From Tubiluchus corallicola (Eukaryota > Priapulida > Priapulimorpha > Priapulimorphida > Tubiluchidae), in assembly GCA_030141605.1 (NCBI GenBank), contig JAQGDQ010000082.1, forward strand, positions 112,501 through 176,500: 64,000 nt of DNA, written 5' to 3'. Both the position numbers and the translations under genes were made by a program. Below are positions 34,000-46,613 of this stretch, piece by piece; the stretch's first letter is position 1; every line of letters begins with the position of its first letter. The notes below the pieces were generated by a model that worked only from the letters and a program-made list of their open reading frames with translations, was not told where the DNA came from and searched no databases.

Positions 34000-36920
34000 A
34001 TACCGAGTGCAAGTAACGTACACTAAGCAAAGCTGAGCATAACACAAGCTGACAAGAATAGAGACAATGAACTAAAATTAAAATCCCACAATTAAAACAA
34101 GGCAGAAAGAAAAACACGCCGTTCCAAACGACGACTGCAATTTATCTTCAGAAAAAAAAGACAAAAAGTCACATGCTATTACCCAATTTTTTGGGAGTTC
34201 TATTCATATTATTAACACAAAAAGATATCATATAAAAATAAAACAAACACAGAAGAACAGCAAATAAAAAGCGCAATGGAGAAACACAGACGTATAAAAT
34301 AATTGGCGAGAGTACAGAACGAGTTACAGTACATATTATAAAAAACTCCTCAAAAATTTGTATTTGTAATTCCACTGGATTTTTTTCATTTTTTTCACAT
34401 GAAGATAAACTACAGTGGTAGTTTGAAATCTCGTGTTTTACTAGTTTTTTAATAATGAGATTTTTTAATTCAAGCAGGGCGTCTCAGAAGTCACAATACA
34501 CTATATTTTTTATTTTTTATCGAACGAGAAAAAATGCTTGAAAATAGATAGAGATGAACTAATTAAACCCAAATGACATCAACACCACACACAAACAACA
34601 AAATTTGACAACCAACTGCAAATTATAGCAGCTGCTTGTCTTTCTTGAACATATTTAATTCATGAGAGCAGGCAAGCTCATGCCCTGAAAAACAACAAAG
34701 AAGATACATACATGCAACCAGTTACAAACAAGATGCCAAATACAGAAAAGCTACTAGAAGACTTTCAGTGGGTATAACTAAGTCCAATTCCTAGTACTAC
34801 AGCAATAAAACCTTTGGGGATACTTTTATTCGTATCAGATGAACATCTGAAGAGCTATTTCGCTGGGAGATTTTTACATATTTGTGCGCCATCTTTTTCT
34901 CAAAGTACTTCAGCTAATGTTTGCGCAACAATCTTTAATTACTACTTTAAGTTCATGAAGGGGTCTTGTTGCATAAACTTAATCATATTAATGATACATT
35001 TCCACAGACTGCTTTTTAGTCATGCCAAAATTGGAGAAAAATTTGTGATTCCCCGCCATTAGACAAGGGGGTAAAATAGCAAGGAATTGGATATTAGCAC
35101 CACCAAGCGGAGGAAATTTTACCTATTGCACAATAATGTGACAAGTAATTTGATATCTGCACAATTTGTTGTAACATTGAATTTTCCGGAAATGGTGAGA
35201 GCAATGATGTAATTACCTACATCATTGTAATGGTTTTGATTGAACCACACCACAAGTTTGAACTAAATTTCATGCCTCCAAGTTGAATGAAAAGAAGCTC
35301 CTTTTCCCTACCCCAATTGAAGAACCTTTTTATGTACATCAGTTGATTGATTATTCAATCACTTATTCGCCTAGAACCACTTTTTTATATACGATCCATG
35401 AGGATTTTTCGGGCATCAAACATTTAACTCCATAAATCTACTCAAATTATTTTAATGTATATCTGTACTTTAATGTATTTAACCGTACGTTAGCAGAAGA
35501 AAATGGTGCAAACCTTCAAAATAATATAGTGTCAAAATTTTTTCAATAGTTGAGTAAGAGTTTACCACCAGATGAACGTGGGTTAGTCGATTAGCTGCAA
35601 AGAAATTTGAAAATCAGCGAGTGTTTTATAAAACACCAACCAACTAACTAACTGACTAACTGTATGACTGACTGGCTGGCTGATTAACTGACTACCTAAA
35701 AAGACAAACTAATTATTTAAATAAATAAATAAATAAATAAATAAAAATCTATTTTAGATATTTAGGAAAAAACATGGGTCAATTCTTCTTACAAGAATCG
35801 ATTATGAAAATGAGAAGAGATAAAAAGTACACAAACTGTTGCTTTCAGTTTTTGTAGGCAGGACAGGACACTCAAACGTCTCTTGGGTGCACAGGTTTGT
35901 GACGTGTTGCAGATGATAGACCTCCCACTTAGGACAAAAGGCTTGGACAGCACTGAGGGAATGTAAACAGGGTGCAGTGCGTGCGGAGGAACTTTTTCTA
36001 GGATCCGAGATAGGCTTGCAGTTCTTTTAAATCAAACATAATAAAAATGTAATAATAAAAGCAATTACTAATCATGAAAAGCAATGAAAAATAGCTTTTA
36101 ATTTTTGTAATTTGCACAAATTTGTTGACATTTGTGTGTTTTATTATTAATGCAGCTAATTTTTTGTAAACTTTTCAATACTGTAATGTCGGGCCCACTT
36201 TCGCATTTGGTAGAATCTCCTGTTTTCTCCTTGATTTTTGTTCACGAATAGCATCCTCATTCGGAAAATGTTAAAGAAAAATAAATAAACGTCTGAAAAG
36301 CCCAAAAATAGTCTTAAAACAATAAAGATAAAACATTAATTTTTAACTTAACTTACATTTTATGCATTCTCAGTTCATTTGTTGAGAACTCGGAGGCTCA
36401 AATTTAACTCATTACACAGAGAAAGTATGCATATTTCACAAAGCACATCACAAATGCAGGCTCCATTTTAGTATACAAATAGGTTTTCGCTGAAAGAATA
36501 TCTCACGATTTCAGGCACCTGCAATTGTCAAGCCTTACCTGGAATTTATTTGATTTCGAATGCATTGTGTAGTGTGTGGTGCTGCTGCTGTCTCTTCTTC
36601 TTTTAAATTTTCTTCGTCTATCTCTTATATGAACGTGTGGCTGATCGTGAAGATTGAGTGAAGACCTTGTAGACCAGACTGAATGTATGTCTTGAAGACA
36701 AGGACAAATTGGTGCTTAATTTTTTTTGAGTAATAATAATAATCAACATTATTCATATTATTTTGATCGGTATTAGCGTTCAACAGGAAACCAGCTTGAT
36801 GGTGTAAAGTCCAAACAGATGAACTTGCCTTGTCCCTATACTAGTTACGTTTAGCGCTGAAATATTGTTCATACCTGCCTGTTTGTACCTGCTGAACGTA
36901 CTGAACTATTACTGTGGGTA
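34000..36920. other. Intergenic with short repeats
   Basis: Contains a CTAACTAACTGA-type tetramer stretch (about 35,638-35,695) and an (AAAT)n run (about 35,718-35,746). AT-rich elsewhere. An 82-codon ORF at 34,814-35,062 has no recognisable domain. Confidence 0.5.
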
Positions 36921-36930
36921 GCCTGATTCT

Positions 36931-36936
36931 TTTATT
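36931..36936 (-). terminator. Poly(A) signal of the sulfotransferase gene
   Basis: AATAAA on the minus strand, about 155 bp after the stop codon at 37,090. A very AT-rich palindromic stretch (about 36,950-37,030) lies between. Confidence 0.5.
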
Positions 36937-37089
36937 ATGACGGTATATTTATATAATAATTATATAATTATTTATTATTAATTATAATTATATTAATTAT
37001 TTATAATTATTTACTATATATATATAATAAATTTGTTTTGTATCGAATGTCACAATGTAGATGAAAATAAACGGCATTTCTCACTCACA

Positions 37090-38148
37090 TTACAATACTG
37101 AACAAGAGTAGTCAAACATCTTCATTTCTTTCCCATATTGCTCACAGAGTTGCCGCAAAACTGGCCTTGAAATATTGCGATAATAATCACCAAACGGCGG
37201 CCATATTGTTCTCTCGTGCTTCTTATCTGACTCTAATTTTCCCGGAAACCGAACAAGATCGCTTATATTGAGTAAGTTTATTAAATAATTCGCATCGTTG
37301 CTCATGGTTTCATATTTTCCTATGAAGTCATACTTGATGTCGCACGGTTTACATAGCTTAATAGAAGAAGCCCAGTGCTGGTTCATATCACTGAATGTTC
37401 TAGACTCGGGTTGTAGTAAAAACTCCAAAAATTCTTCGAATTTTTCACCTGTAATGTTGCGACGTGTTTCGGCGTTTGTCCTCTTTAAATATTTACGCAT
37501 ATTACTCATATACTTTCGATGGTTGCCGGGCCAGGTGGACAGCACTTTATCTCGATAAGCTGAAACGATACGGTCCAAAGGATTTCTCACAAATACAAAC
37601 TTAAAGTAGTTTTTAAGCATGTATTCCTGCCTTTCGGGTTCATAATGAGAAAGCCTGGGCAATTTCCGCCCGTACGCGTGTGCGCTACGTTGCCGTATAT
37701 TCATTACATCACCGATGTCTCCATTTTCTAAGACCGCCATTATTCGCTTAAAGTTTGTTGTTGCAACTTTGGGAATTGGGCAGTAGATGAACCTGAACTC
37801 TTCATTCACGTGTAAGCGACGACTGATTCCTGGAAATTCAAGTCCTGGCTCCCCAAGGCCACCGCACAACTTCGCGACGCGTTGCGTCCTTTTCTCGTAT
37901 ACCTTCTCTGGCGTGCCTCCAAGACCCAGCAAATTCAACAATGAAACGAAAAATTTTTGTGTTTTTACGCTGTTTCTACACTCGTGCATAACCAAAGCAT
38001 CTAGCAAATTCAATTTCTCGGAAATGTGAGTTTTCTGTGTCTTTCCATCCTTAAGTGCAAAAAGGCTTAAACACAGAAAGAGAAATGAAAACAAGACTAG
38101 ACCGACGGTGTAGAGCTTTCGTATGCTGCTGAAACGTTTTGCACCAAT
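37090..38148 (-). CDS. HNK-1-family carbohydrate sulfotransferase, main exon
   Basis: A Golgi type II membrane enzyme that transfers sulfate from PAPS to a glycan (CHST8-14 family). The exon opens after acceptor ATATATTTCAG at phase 0 and encodes 352 residues. A short basic cytoplasmic tail (AKRFSSIRK) leads into a signal anchor (about residues 13-33). The 5'-phosphosulfate loop is CPIPKVATTNFKR (about 124-136, normally CxVPKVGSTxWKR). The 3'-phosphate loop is FVFVRNPLDRIVSAYRDK (184-201). The C-terminus has the family's YGKEMKMFDYSC pattern, and the length fits a full catalytic domain. No suitable ATG precedes the anchor in this exon, so the start codon must lie in an upstream exon that I could not place. 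The exact sugar acceptor cannot be told. Stop is TAA at 37,090-37,092. Confidence 0.9.
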   Translation of the reverse strand: MGAKRFSSIRKLYTVGLVLFSFLFLCLSLFALKDGKTQKTHISEKLNLLDALVMHECRNSVKTQKFFVSLLNLLGLGGTPEKVYEKRTQRVAKLCGGLGEPGLEFPGISRRLHVNEEFRFIYCPIPKVATTNFKRIMAVLENGDIGDVMNIRQRSAHAYGRKLPRLSHYEPERQEYMLKNYFKFVFVRNPLDRIVSAYRDKVLSTWPGNHRKYMSNMRKYLKRTNAETRRNITGEKFEEFLEFLLQPESRTFSDMNQHWASSIKLCKPCDIKYDFIGKYETMSNDANYLINLLNISDLVRFPGKLESDKKHERTIWPPFGDYYRNISRPVLRQLCEQYGKEMKMFDYSCSVL

Positions 38149-38536
38149 CTGAAATATATTGATAGTACATTTATTTTATTTTCTTGAATTAATTAATCTG
38201 TCAGTCAATCATTGTTACTTTTCAGTAAGTGAATAGTTGTGAAGGGGGATTTGCTCTTAACAAAAACGTTTGTCTATCAGGTAATTCTGACAGGTCGCTA
38301 CTGTAGAGATGCTGGTGGGTCTCATAATCAGACATTACAGCCATTCAAACACACATATTAGAAGCTTGATCAATTAAATATCTCACACTTGTAACGGATG
38401 TTATCAAAATCTGAGCTTGCTAGATAATATGCACTGTCGAAAACCATGACCATCTACGGTAGTTGGCGTAACGAACCTTCCATTTCAAAAAGCGGTTGTC
38501 ATCTTATCTACCGCATTTTAAAGTTTTAAAAATGTA
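38149..38536. other. Upstream intron of the sulfotransferase gene
   Basis: AT-rich sequence directly upstream of the main exon. It should contain the intron and perhaps the first exon with the start codon, but no ATG followed by a convincing donor in phase could be picked. Confidence 0.4.
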
Positions 38537-38818
38537 AATTCTAATTTGAAGTAGTCTTACTCGCCATATAAAATTCAATTTAAAGTAGTCCCATTTACCG
38601 AATAAAATCTAGTTTAAAGTAGTCCCACTTACCACATAAAATCCTATTTAAAGTAGACTATTTAGCATATAAATACAATTCCAATTTGAAGTAAAGCCAG
38701 TTACCGTATAAAATCCAATTTAAACTGGTCTTATTTTCCTTACAAAGTTCAATTTGAAGTATTCCCATTTACTGTATAAAGTCCAATTCAAAGTAGTCCC
38801 ACTTGCCAAATAAAATAT
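38537..38818. repeat. 34-bp minisatellite upstream of the sulfotransferase
   Basis: Eight diverged units of about 34 bp share CAATTTAAAGTAGTCCCA followed by TTACC and ATAAAAT. Copies start near 38,543, 38,577, 38,611, 38,645, 38,680, 38,719, 38,750 and 38,784. Copy five carries a small insertion. Confidence 0.85.
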
Positions 38819-39099
38819 AATGAATTATTGCTTATCAAAAATTACTTGACGATTGAAGGCATTAATTAACTGACAGAAAAAAACGCGAATTAAATTAAAT
38901 TTCTTAAGCACCTGATTTTTCTTTTATTTTGCGCATTATCACTCTATTTGTACCATCAACAGCTAATGGAGGAAAACAACCTTCGATTAGGGTTCGCTAA
39001 TAACATTATTAAAATTATCAATTTTTCTTCCTCTTATTAGAAATGGATAGCTATAACGACATTTCTCTTATTAGCATCCATTTGGACAGCTCAAAATAA

Positions 39100-41450
39100 A
39101 TCTGCAGAGAATAAGCCACAAGAAAGCAACGGGAACCAGCCAGTAAAGTTTCTTTTTATACATGACTCTTCATCTATTGCCAAGAACGTGGATGCTCGCA
39201 AAACCACTAGCTGAGTTAAAACAGGCGACAGAATCTACTGAACGAGACAAGAAATCAAAAGTTTATTTTCAAATCCGTTCTAATAATGACATGCCTAGTC
39301 AACAATTTTTCTTGCGTTATAAGAGCCATAGTATCAACACTATCATAAGATGTTTCACTTGCTGGACAGCCTTAATTATAAGTGTTTGCTGGACAGCCTT
39401 AATTATAAGTGTTAGGTTATTACTTTTACTAGGCTGTGTTGAATGCAATCCTGGTCCGCAAAATAATTTTTTAATAGTCAAGATCATGTAAATTTATTTT
39501 AAATAAATATCTGAAACTATAAAATTTTTACACATAAATATAAGAAATCTGGTAAAAAAATCACAGTCATTTAAAAGACATGCTGTGATCAGTAGAAAAT
39601 ACAATAAATGAATAAATGGCATCAGTGAAACATGGTTAAACGAAACGATTACTTCACAGTCAATGTCTCTAAAGGGCTACAATTTTTTTAGAAAAGATAA
39701 ATCTGGTAACAAAAGTGGAAGTGGGAGAGCTTTATTGGTCATTATGGGGGACATAAATATCGATGCTTTTAAAAATTCTCATCCTTCTTACCTTGCATAT
39801 AAAGATGTTATTAACAAATATAACTTAACTCTTTTTGAATAATACGGATGCAACTAGAGTAAGTAAACATACTTCGCTGATTGATTAGCACAAATTAATC
39901 AACGTTTTTTGGAACATAAGTCAGCACAATTTTTGTGATCACAACTTTATAATAGGTGTCACAAATACAAATCCACAACATACTAATAATGTTCAATTGA
40001 TCTATAAAAGAAACATTGACGATATTAATGTCGAAGAATTTAACAATGATTTAAATAAGATACTCCGGCAAGAATTATATATTACGACAGCTATTAATGA
40101 ACAACTTAATATGCTGCTTTACGATATACAATATTGCCTGGATTTGCATGCCCCATTGCAAAGTATCAAGGTAAACAAGAAATCAAGTGTAGTTAAAAAA
40201 TCTAATGTTCCTTGGTGGACCCTTGAACTACATAAATTACAAGTGAAAACAAAGTTATTAAAGTTATTCTTAATTACAAAAGAACCAAACGATTTTAAGA
40301 AATATAAAACAGCAAGAAATACATTTAACAATAAAAACTCTAAATTGAAAAATAAATTTTATAGTGAAAAAAGTGTCAATGCAGAAGGTTCAAAAGAAAA
40401 ATGGCAAATCATCAATGAGGCGCTAAATACAAACAGGAACTTGTTTCTATTACAAATCTTAAAACTGACAATTCAAACTGTGCAAAAGATATTGACATTG
40501 CAAACATTTTAAACAATACTTTCTTAAAAGTGGGATTATATAATCCAACAATATTTGACCAAAAGCAAAAAAATACGGTAAAGCTTTTTTAGACAAAAAA
40601 GTAGTTAACACGTTTTCATATGTACCAGTAGCTTCCTATGCAATATACCAAAATTAATCATCAATAGCATGAATTCAGCAAAAAGTGCGCTGCCGTCGCA
40701 ATAAAGCCTGTAGCATTATTATACCAAAACACGTTAGTTATATTTTTAATCAAATGCTTGTCAGAAGACTCCGCAATAGCAAGCAGAGAAAAGTAAAAAT
40801 TCCCATAATAGAACCACACTTGCAGTATTACAGCCTAGTCTTCTTACATAAATATTTAAATAATTTGAGTCCAGCATTCTGTAATAATAGAATGCCTCTT
40901 ATTAAAGCACAAGCAAATGAGGGGGTAAAATCACCTGCGAAATAAATAACGATTACATAATGTCATTGTGGTAAACTTATAATGATTATGACGTTATTAT
41001 TACTTATTTATTTTTTCTTTTATTTATTTATATATTTATGTATTATTACTGTAACGGAATTTTAATAAAAATTGTAACTATGTGGAAATTTTACGTATGG
41101 TTTGGTAAATTAATGCAGTAATGTATAACTTCCTTTATGTTAATTTTGAATGTTTTCAATTGTGGTACCATTGTAAAATTTTGTGTGTGTATAAATGTGA
41201 TTTTTGCGTTGTATTGCAATGATAAGAATTTTGTGAGTGTTAAAACTAAGTAGAAATTATTTAGTGATTGTAAGTTTTAGACGCAATTGGATTCATCAGT
41301 CCTCCGACTGATTGTACACAAAAAATTTATGTATATGTATTTTGAACAGTACAGAACAGTATTATACAATTATTGTATATAGCAAGCATAAGCAACTTGT
41401 ATTGTTTTGTAAATCCACTAGAAATAAATAAACTAATAACTTTGTGAAAA
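39100..41450 (+). pseudogene. LINE (L2/CR1/Rex-like) remnant with deleted EN and RT
   Basis: A dead non-LTR retrotransposon. The first ORF (39,162-39,491) ends in a leucine-rich LLLLLGCVECNPGPQ, a 2A-like motif often found at the start of such ORFs. Endonuclease pieces follow: ISETWLNETIT and GYNFFRKDKSG (about 39,620-39,710), then MGDINIDAFK (about 39,745-39,775), with the part between deleted. The EN-RT linker is ORF 39,997-40,512 (PWWTLELHKLQVKTK, DFKKYKTARN). It then shifts frame into NNTFLKVG-type sequence. Most of the reverse transcriptase, including the catalytic block, is missing. The C-terminal piece (YSLVFLHKYLNNLSPAF, about 40,820-40,890) and an AT-rich 3' UTR follow, ending near AGAAATAAATAAA at about 41,430. 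Many stops and frameshifts; not active. Confidence 0.75.
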
Positions 41451-44400
41451 CCAATTAGTATACAAACATTGAAAAAAGTTTTCGGTTATTAATATTTTAA
41501 TTACTTCTCGAAATTTGTGTTAATGATTAATCAATGAAAGTTTTAAAAATAATGCCAATTACGTCACAAATCTATCATAGTAGCAGACACATTAAAACCA
41601 AACACTTACTGCCTTCCTTTGATTATTTTTTTATTAACAAGGAATATCCATAAACATTTTAAAACGCCTATTTTGTAGCAGTTATTTTTGCTACCCAATT
41701 CCCAAAGTACTTTTTTGAAACTGATACCAATTTGAAACTTACCAATTTTAAACTGTGTGGCACAAAAATTGTGTTTTGACAAAATTTAGACATTTTGATA
41801 TTTCGTCCCATTAATTAAAACAGTTATGCAGAGCTGAGCCAACAAAACTCGAAACAGTGCCGAGAACAAACATGCCAGATTTTACGGCAACAAGACGACG
41901 TGAACTGTGCGATGAAAACTGTCATCACTAGGATATGACAAGTTTGATCTACGATGTAGTTAATGCCAAATTTTACTTTACCAAATTGGCAAAGTAAAAC
42001 CAAAGAAAGCCAATTGCTGTGTAAGTCTACAAGTAAAACAATTAGTGAAAATGCTCCGTTTCTGCTTACTAGTTTTCCCATTTTTGCAGCCTAAGTTAAA
42101 TTACTTATCACAAATTTAGCTTTTTCGCTGTTTGCACCAACACTTTTAAGAACGGTTTCTCTTATTATGAGCAGCATATATAAGCACTTGTACAAACACT
42201 TTGGCTGATTATATTGCTTATTGCAAATTATGGAATTGCATTCTATCATACATCATAGCAACTGCATCACGTTTGCCTATGGAAACAAGTTCCAGCAACG
42301 AAAAAGAGTTTTGTAGTTAGCAGTAGCGAAGATGAATAGGTTAATTAAGATAATGGTGACATATTACTAACTATTTATGATCGCTTTTCATAGCGGGTAA
42401 TTGTATAGGTTTCGTCACTGGAGAATTCTGAATAGTTTAGGATATAGAATTTAGACTCTATAAGCATGACTATGAATAATGAAATCACTTTTGTCTGCAA
42501 TAAGCTTATAAAGCACATTTTGGAACTTTGGAAGATGAAACTCCAGTTTCAGAGTCAGTGAAGGAAAATATTTCTGTAATAATGCTCACCAAGGCACACT
42601 GACGACAAATTGAATTTTGGTTGTGTGAAAATTTTTATTGCTTCATAATGATTTATAATGTTTAATAATTGCTCTAAAATGTTGCAAATGTTTTTAATAT
42701 AAAATTAAACAGTAAAGGTCCTAAAAATGTCCCTTGCAGGGTGCCCATTTATTTATTTTAATGTGTTCTTTTCTAGTATGTAAATAATTACTAATTACAT
42801 GTAACAAAATAGAAAGATAATATTTCGATACGAATATTTTCATATTTCGCTACTTACAGTCCTGTTATGCTGTTTTTTTATCCAAGAATTAGTAATTTTG
42901 GTGATGGCAGTTCAAATTCATGTTTTTTCAAGTTTCCAGTAGTTGAACATGGCTTGAAACATCAAAACTTTTACTGAAATTCAAAAACGTTTCTCCGACC
43001 AACGTATTTTCTTAAATCGGTTATCTTTTAATTCAGTAGAAGGCACTAGTAGTTGAATGTTTTTTAAACCAAACTGGTGCGCTTAAGTGATGATCGATTC
43101 ACATAACTACAGATCTGATAACAAGGTGGGTTTGATAAATTACTCTGGCCTCAAAAATGCTGCTGCAAAAACTTTTTTAGCATTTATTATTATTTTTTAT
43201 TTGACCTAAGATTTTAAAACCAAAAACAACTCAAGAATGCATAAATTCATTTGTAATGAGAAAATGGCAACATTTATTAGCAAACAAATTAATGATCATG
43301 AACCAATGTACATGTAAATGAAAAAAATAAAGAAAAAAATCACTGAGAGAGCCAAAAATAGTTATCTATCAATAACGGCAAAATTACTTAACTATAAGCT
43401 CAGTTAAATGCATTTACTAAAAATACAAAACAACTAAAAGATCTGGTAAAAGTTTGTGCTTCAACAACAATATTACATTTACAAAGATACTCTGTATCTA
43501 GAGTAAACAATTACATATAGTTCCTGTTCATCAATATGGTTTTCATAGTAACAAAGACAACTGTTTGAGTTGAGGTGCTATTGTGTGTACGTGTGCAACA
43601 AGAATATGTAACAATATCATTGAAATTACTTTGACAATTATTTTTGCACCTGCAGTTTTTTGATATTTTAATTACTAAATGCATTTTTTTACATTTTGTT
43701 TAGAAACAGCATAAAATCTTATACCATGCAATAACTAGACTCAAAACCAAAAATACAGACATATACTGAGAAGCTGCAGGAGAAATAAAAATAATAATTT
43801 GTTCAAGACAATCACGACAATAATAAATTGCATGCTAAAGTACAAGATACAGCAGCTGATATGATATGTATTTCAAAACTTAAATAGAAAAAAGCTTATA
43901 TGGCACCATTCTATAGTACAAAAATGTTAAAATCATAACATTATTGGTTGCTAAAGAAAGGTAGCAATAAGTACTAGAAAGTAACAACCAGTATTTTTTC
44001 TTGAATAACAGGCGCTTCAGAAAAAGCATACTTTTAACACAGACCTGTTATCTACATACGAGAAAAGTGGTAAATGAAAAAATACCAACTTTTTTGCAGC
44101 ACCCTGTATGTTGATATTCATGACATTATTAGTAGAACGCAGCAAGTAAACAATCCGGCTAGAATCACAGTTAAGCTCACAAACAACATATACACAAAAT
44201 TTGTTTCATATTTTAACAGTACTGAAAAATGATTCCCTATCTAGCTGGCACATGGTCTTTTACACAGTCAGGTGATGAAACCTATCAAACCTTGTCTATG
44301 TGAAAGATTCTGGGTGTTGACACGCAAACAACTTTAGTTCTTTAACTATAGTTCGATGAACTAAAATAATATGTCACATTTATTTAACTTTTGCATTAAG

Positions 44401-45300
44401 ATCAATATTTCCAACTTCACGGAACTGTAGAATTACAGCACTGTAATTATTCTTAAATTCGTGCTACACAAAAAACATGCTTTGGATTTAGATCAGTTAG
44501 CCTAAAATAATCAAAACAGGCCAAACAACAAGGCATCATCCAAGCTAATATGCAGCATTGAAGCAACCAACTATTTATACAGTAGCACTTATCTAGAGAT
44601 ACTTCTTTATTATACTAAACAAAATAAAGTGTTAGAACATATTTTATAGATATAAAAGTGTGCACAAAGACTGATGCACAATACATCAATACTAAAAGCA
44701 CATACTTATTTCCTAATGCATATCTATGCTTAAAACTGCTAAAATGCAAAAACCAAAGTAAGTTGTTAATAAATAAAAAATAATTATTAGTATCTATAGC
44801 ATACACAACATCATTATTAAGGACTAAATTTTACATTAACTATATTAAAAAGATCACAAACCTTTTAAAAAGTAAAAAAACGTGCAAAATATTCACTATT
44901 TAAGATCCATTCCCCCTTCATAAGCCAAATGAAGCTTATAAAAAAATGTCAATTATAGCTGTAAGCTAAAAAAGTCAAATTCAATTTCACACATATTAGC
45001 AAGCTCAGGGGTAATGTACTATGTAAATAATTACATTTCTGTACACATACTGTATTTAGAAGCTGTATGCAGCTAATAATATACTAAAACTACTAAACTA
45101 CAATGTACAGAAGAAGAAATTAACAGAAAGAACATCTGTACATTTAGGTAGAATAGAAGTAAATCTGCACGTAGAAGCAAACAACATTTTTTGTTCAACA
45201 GTTTTTTTACAGCTATACACTGAGGTTTAAATTTAATTATAATACAAATGGATTGGTAGACGTAAAAATGACCTATCATTTACATATTATTGTGCATTAA
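41451..45300. other. Intergenic, no supported gene
   Basis: Very AT-rich. Scattered minus-strand ORFs of 63-85 codons have no recognisable domain or exon structure. No RNA gene is seen. Confidence 0.5.
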
Positions 45301-45410
45301 ATTATTACTAATGTTTTCTTAGAAAGTAAAAGTAAAGATACAGAAAACATAACTAATTATTACTAATGTTTTCTTAGAAAGTAAAAGTAAAGATACAGAA
45401 AACACAACTG
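45301..45410. repeat. 55-bp direct duplication
   Basis: Two adjoining copies, 45,301-45,355 and 45,356-45,410, are nearly identical (ATTATTACTAATGTTTTCTT at the start of each). The near identity indicates a recent tandem duplication. Confidence 0.9.
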
Positions 45411-45744
45411 GTTAAGTTTCATTTAGTGTTTATGCCAAGTACATTAAAGTTTAAGCTGCCTTAGATATTAACAGTAAGCAGGCAAACACAATTTAATAAA
45501 CTCAGTGCAACTCGGGAGCAGAATTTGTAATGACACAATAGTGCAACCAAGAAAATAATTTGCTACTCTAAACACATTTTCTTCTTCTAGGCTCACTTTC
45601 AAGAATAACAGTTAGCAATTAATAATTGTTACTGCAATAACTGAATAACCTTTGAAGCAAGAAATTTACATGCAAAAAGTAGAACCACGTTTAGATAACA
45701 GCAAAAGTATAGATCGTTTAAAACGCTGTAAGGGGAAATTTGCT

Positions 45745-45750
45745 TTTATT
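45745..45750 (-). terminator. Poly(A) signal downstream of the RASSF extension
   Basis: AATAAA on the minus strand, 120 bp past the TAA that ends the extension and about 865 bp past the SARAH stop. It gives the long isoform a normal short 3' UTR. Confidence 0.55.
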
Positions 45751-45869
45751 ACAAAGTTATTACTTCAAAAACTTAATTTTGTTAGTTTTTCATTGCTGGA
45801 CACCATAATAGTATCTCAGTTTGGCTTTTCATACATGTATTACAACATGTATTATATGGTTATATGTAT

Positions 45870-46613
45870 TTAACTGTCTCCGTTGCTTTGACCGGATAAT
45901 GCAGACATGAGAGCTGAAAACAGCATCGATGCCAGTACAGGTAAACCACGAGCATCGAACTCCCAAAATTCTGGATTTGCACACATTTCCAATGGAATCC
46001 CGCCCACCGGAAGCTGTTGATTTACTACTGAAGACTGGGAAGCAGATGGTTGACGTGTTACAGGATTGTTACTATCGGAAGCAGCACTCTCGGACGAGCC
46101 ATATGATGACATCGTCTGAACATAAGCTTCGGAAAATTCCTGAGAGTCTGAAATTTCAGCAGAAACTGAGGTTCCCGAAAAGCCTGAGTCAAATGTGTTT
46201 TCTGGCAAGTATTGGTTCTTCGAACCAGGAGGTACGACAGCTTCACTTTGCTCAAACACACGGTTCAGTTCAGTCTGCACTCCAGTAGTAGACCCACAGT
46301 CATTCCTCCCACTTCGTGCTACTTGGTGCCCACTAGCTGCTAAGATCTGCTCAAAAAGTCTGGCTCTATCTTTCACGGTAAACTGGCCATCCTTACCAAA
46401 CAAGGATGCAGCAGAGCTACTCTGTTCCCCGTCGTTATCGTTATCAGTGCGATAGATTACAGCACCTCTTCGCAAATGTTCATGAAGACTTGCCATTTGC
46501 TGACCAGAGAGAGGTAAACTTTCTGGTAGTATACTGTACTGTCTAGCTTTTCCACTGTTTAGTTTTTCAGAACATTTCTCCCCTGCAATGTTGTCACTAA
46601 GTTTCTTTAGTTG
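45870..46613 (-). CDS. In-frame C-terminal extension after the RASSF stop (247 codons)
   Basis: Directly after the TGA that follows the SARAH domain, the same frame runs open for 247 codons to TAA at 45,870-45,872. The protein is not low-complexity: basic QLKKLSDNIAGEKCSEKLNS, then AVIYRTDNDNDGEQ, a charged FTVKDRARLFEQIL segment, a Ser/Gln-rich stretch of about 100 residues, and a hydrophobic end (LPVLASMLFSALMSALSG). No family is recognised. The first ATG is at 46,496, 39 codons into the extension. It could be translated by readthrough, joined by alternative splicing (an AG after AAACTT near 46,589 has the right phase but a poor pyrimidine tract), or be a separate terminal exon. An AATAAA follows at 45,745. 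Confidence 0.7.
   Translation of the reverse strand, partial: QLKKLSDNIAGEKCSEKLNSGKARQYSILPESLPLSGQQMASLHEHLRRGAVIYRTDNDNDGEQSSSAASLFGKDGQFTVKDRARLFEQILAASGHQVARSGRNDCGSTTGVQTELNRVFEQSEAVVPPGSKNQYLPENTFDSGFSGTSVSAEISDSQEFSEAYVQTMSSYGSSESAASDSNNPVTRQPSASQSSVVNQQLPVGGIPLEMCANPEFWEFDARGLPVLASMLFSALMSALSGQSNGDS

Noticed and set aside
36950-37030. AT-rich palindromic stretch as a structured RNA or origin
   Set aside because: Composition alone explains it; no conserved or paired elements beyond A/T runs.
46570-46582. Splicing into the extension at the TTGCAG acceptor
   Set aside because: The site looks good, but the phase does not match the preceding SARAH exon, so it would shift the frame.
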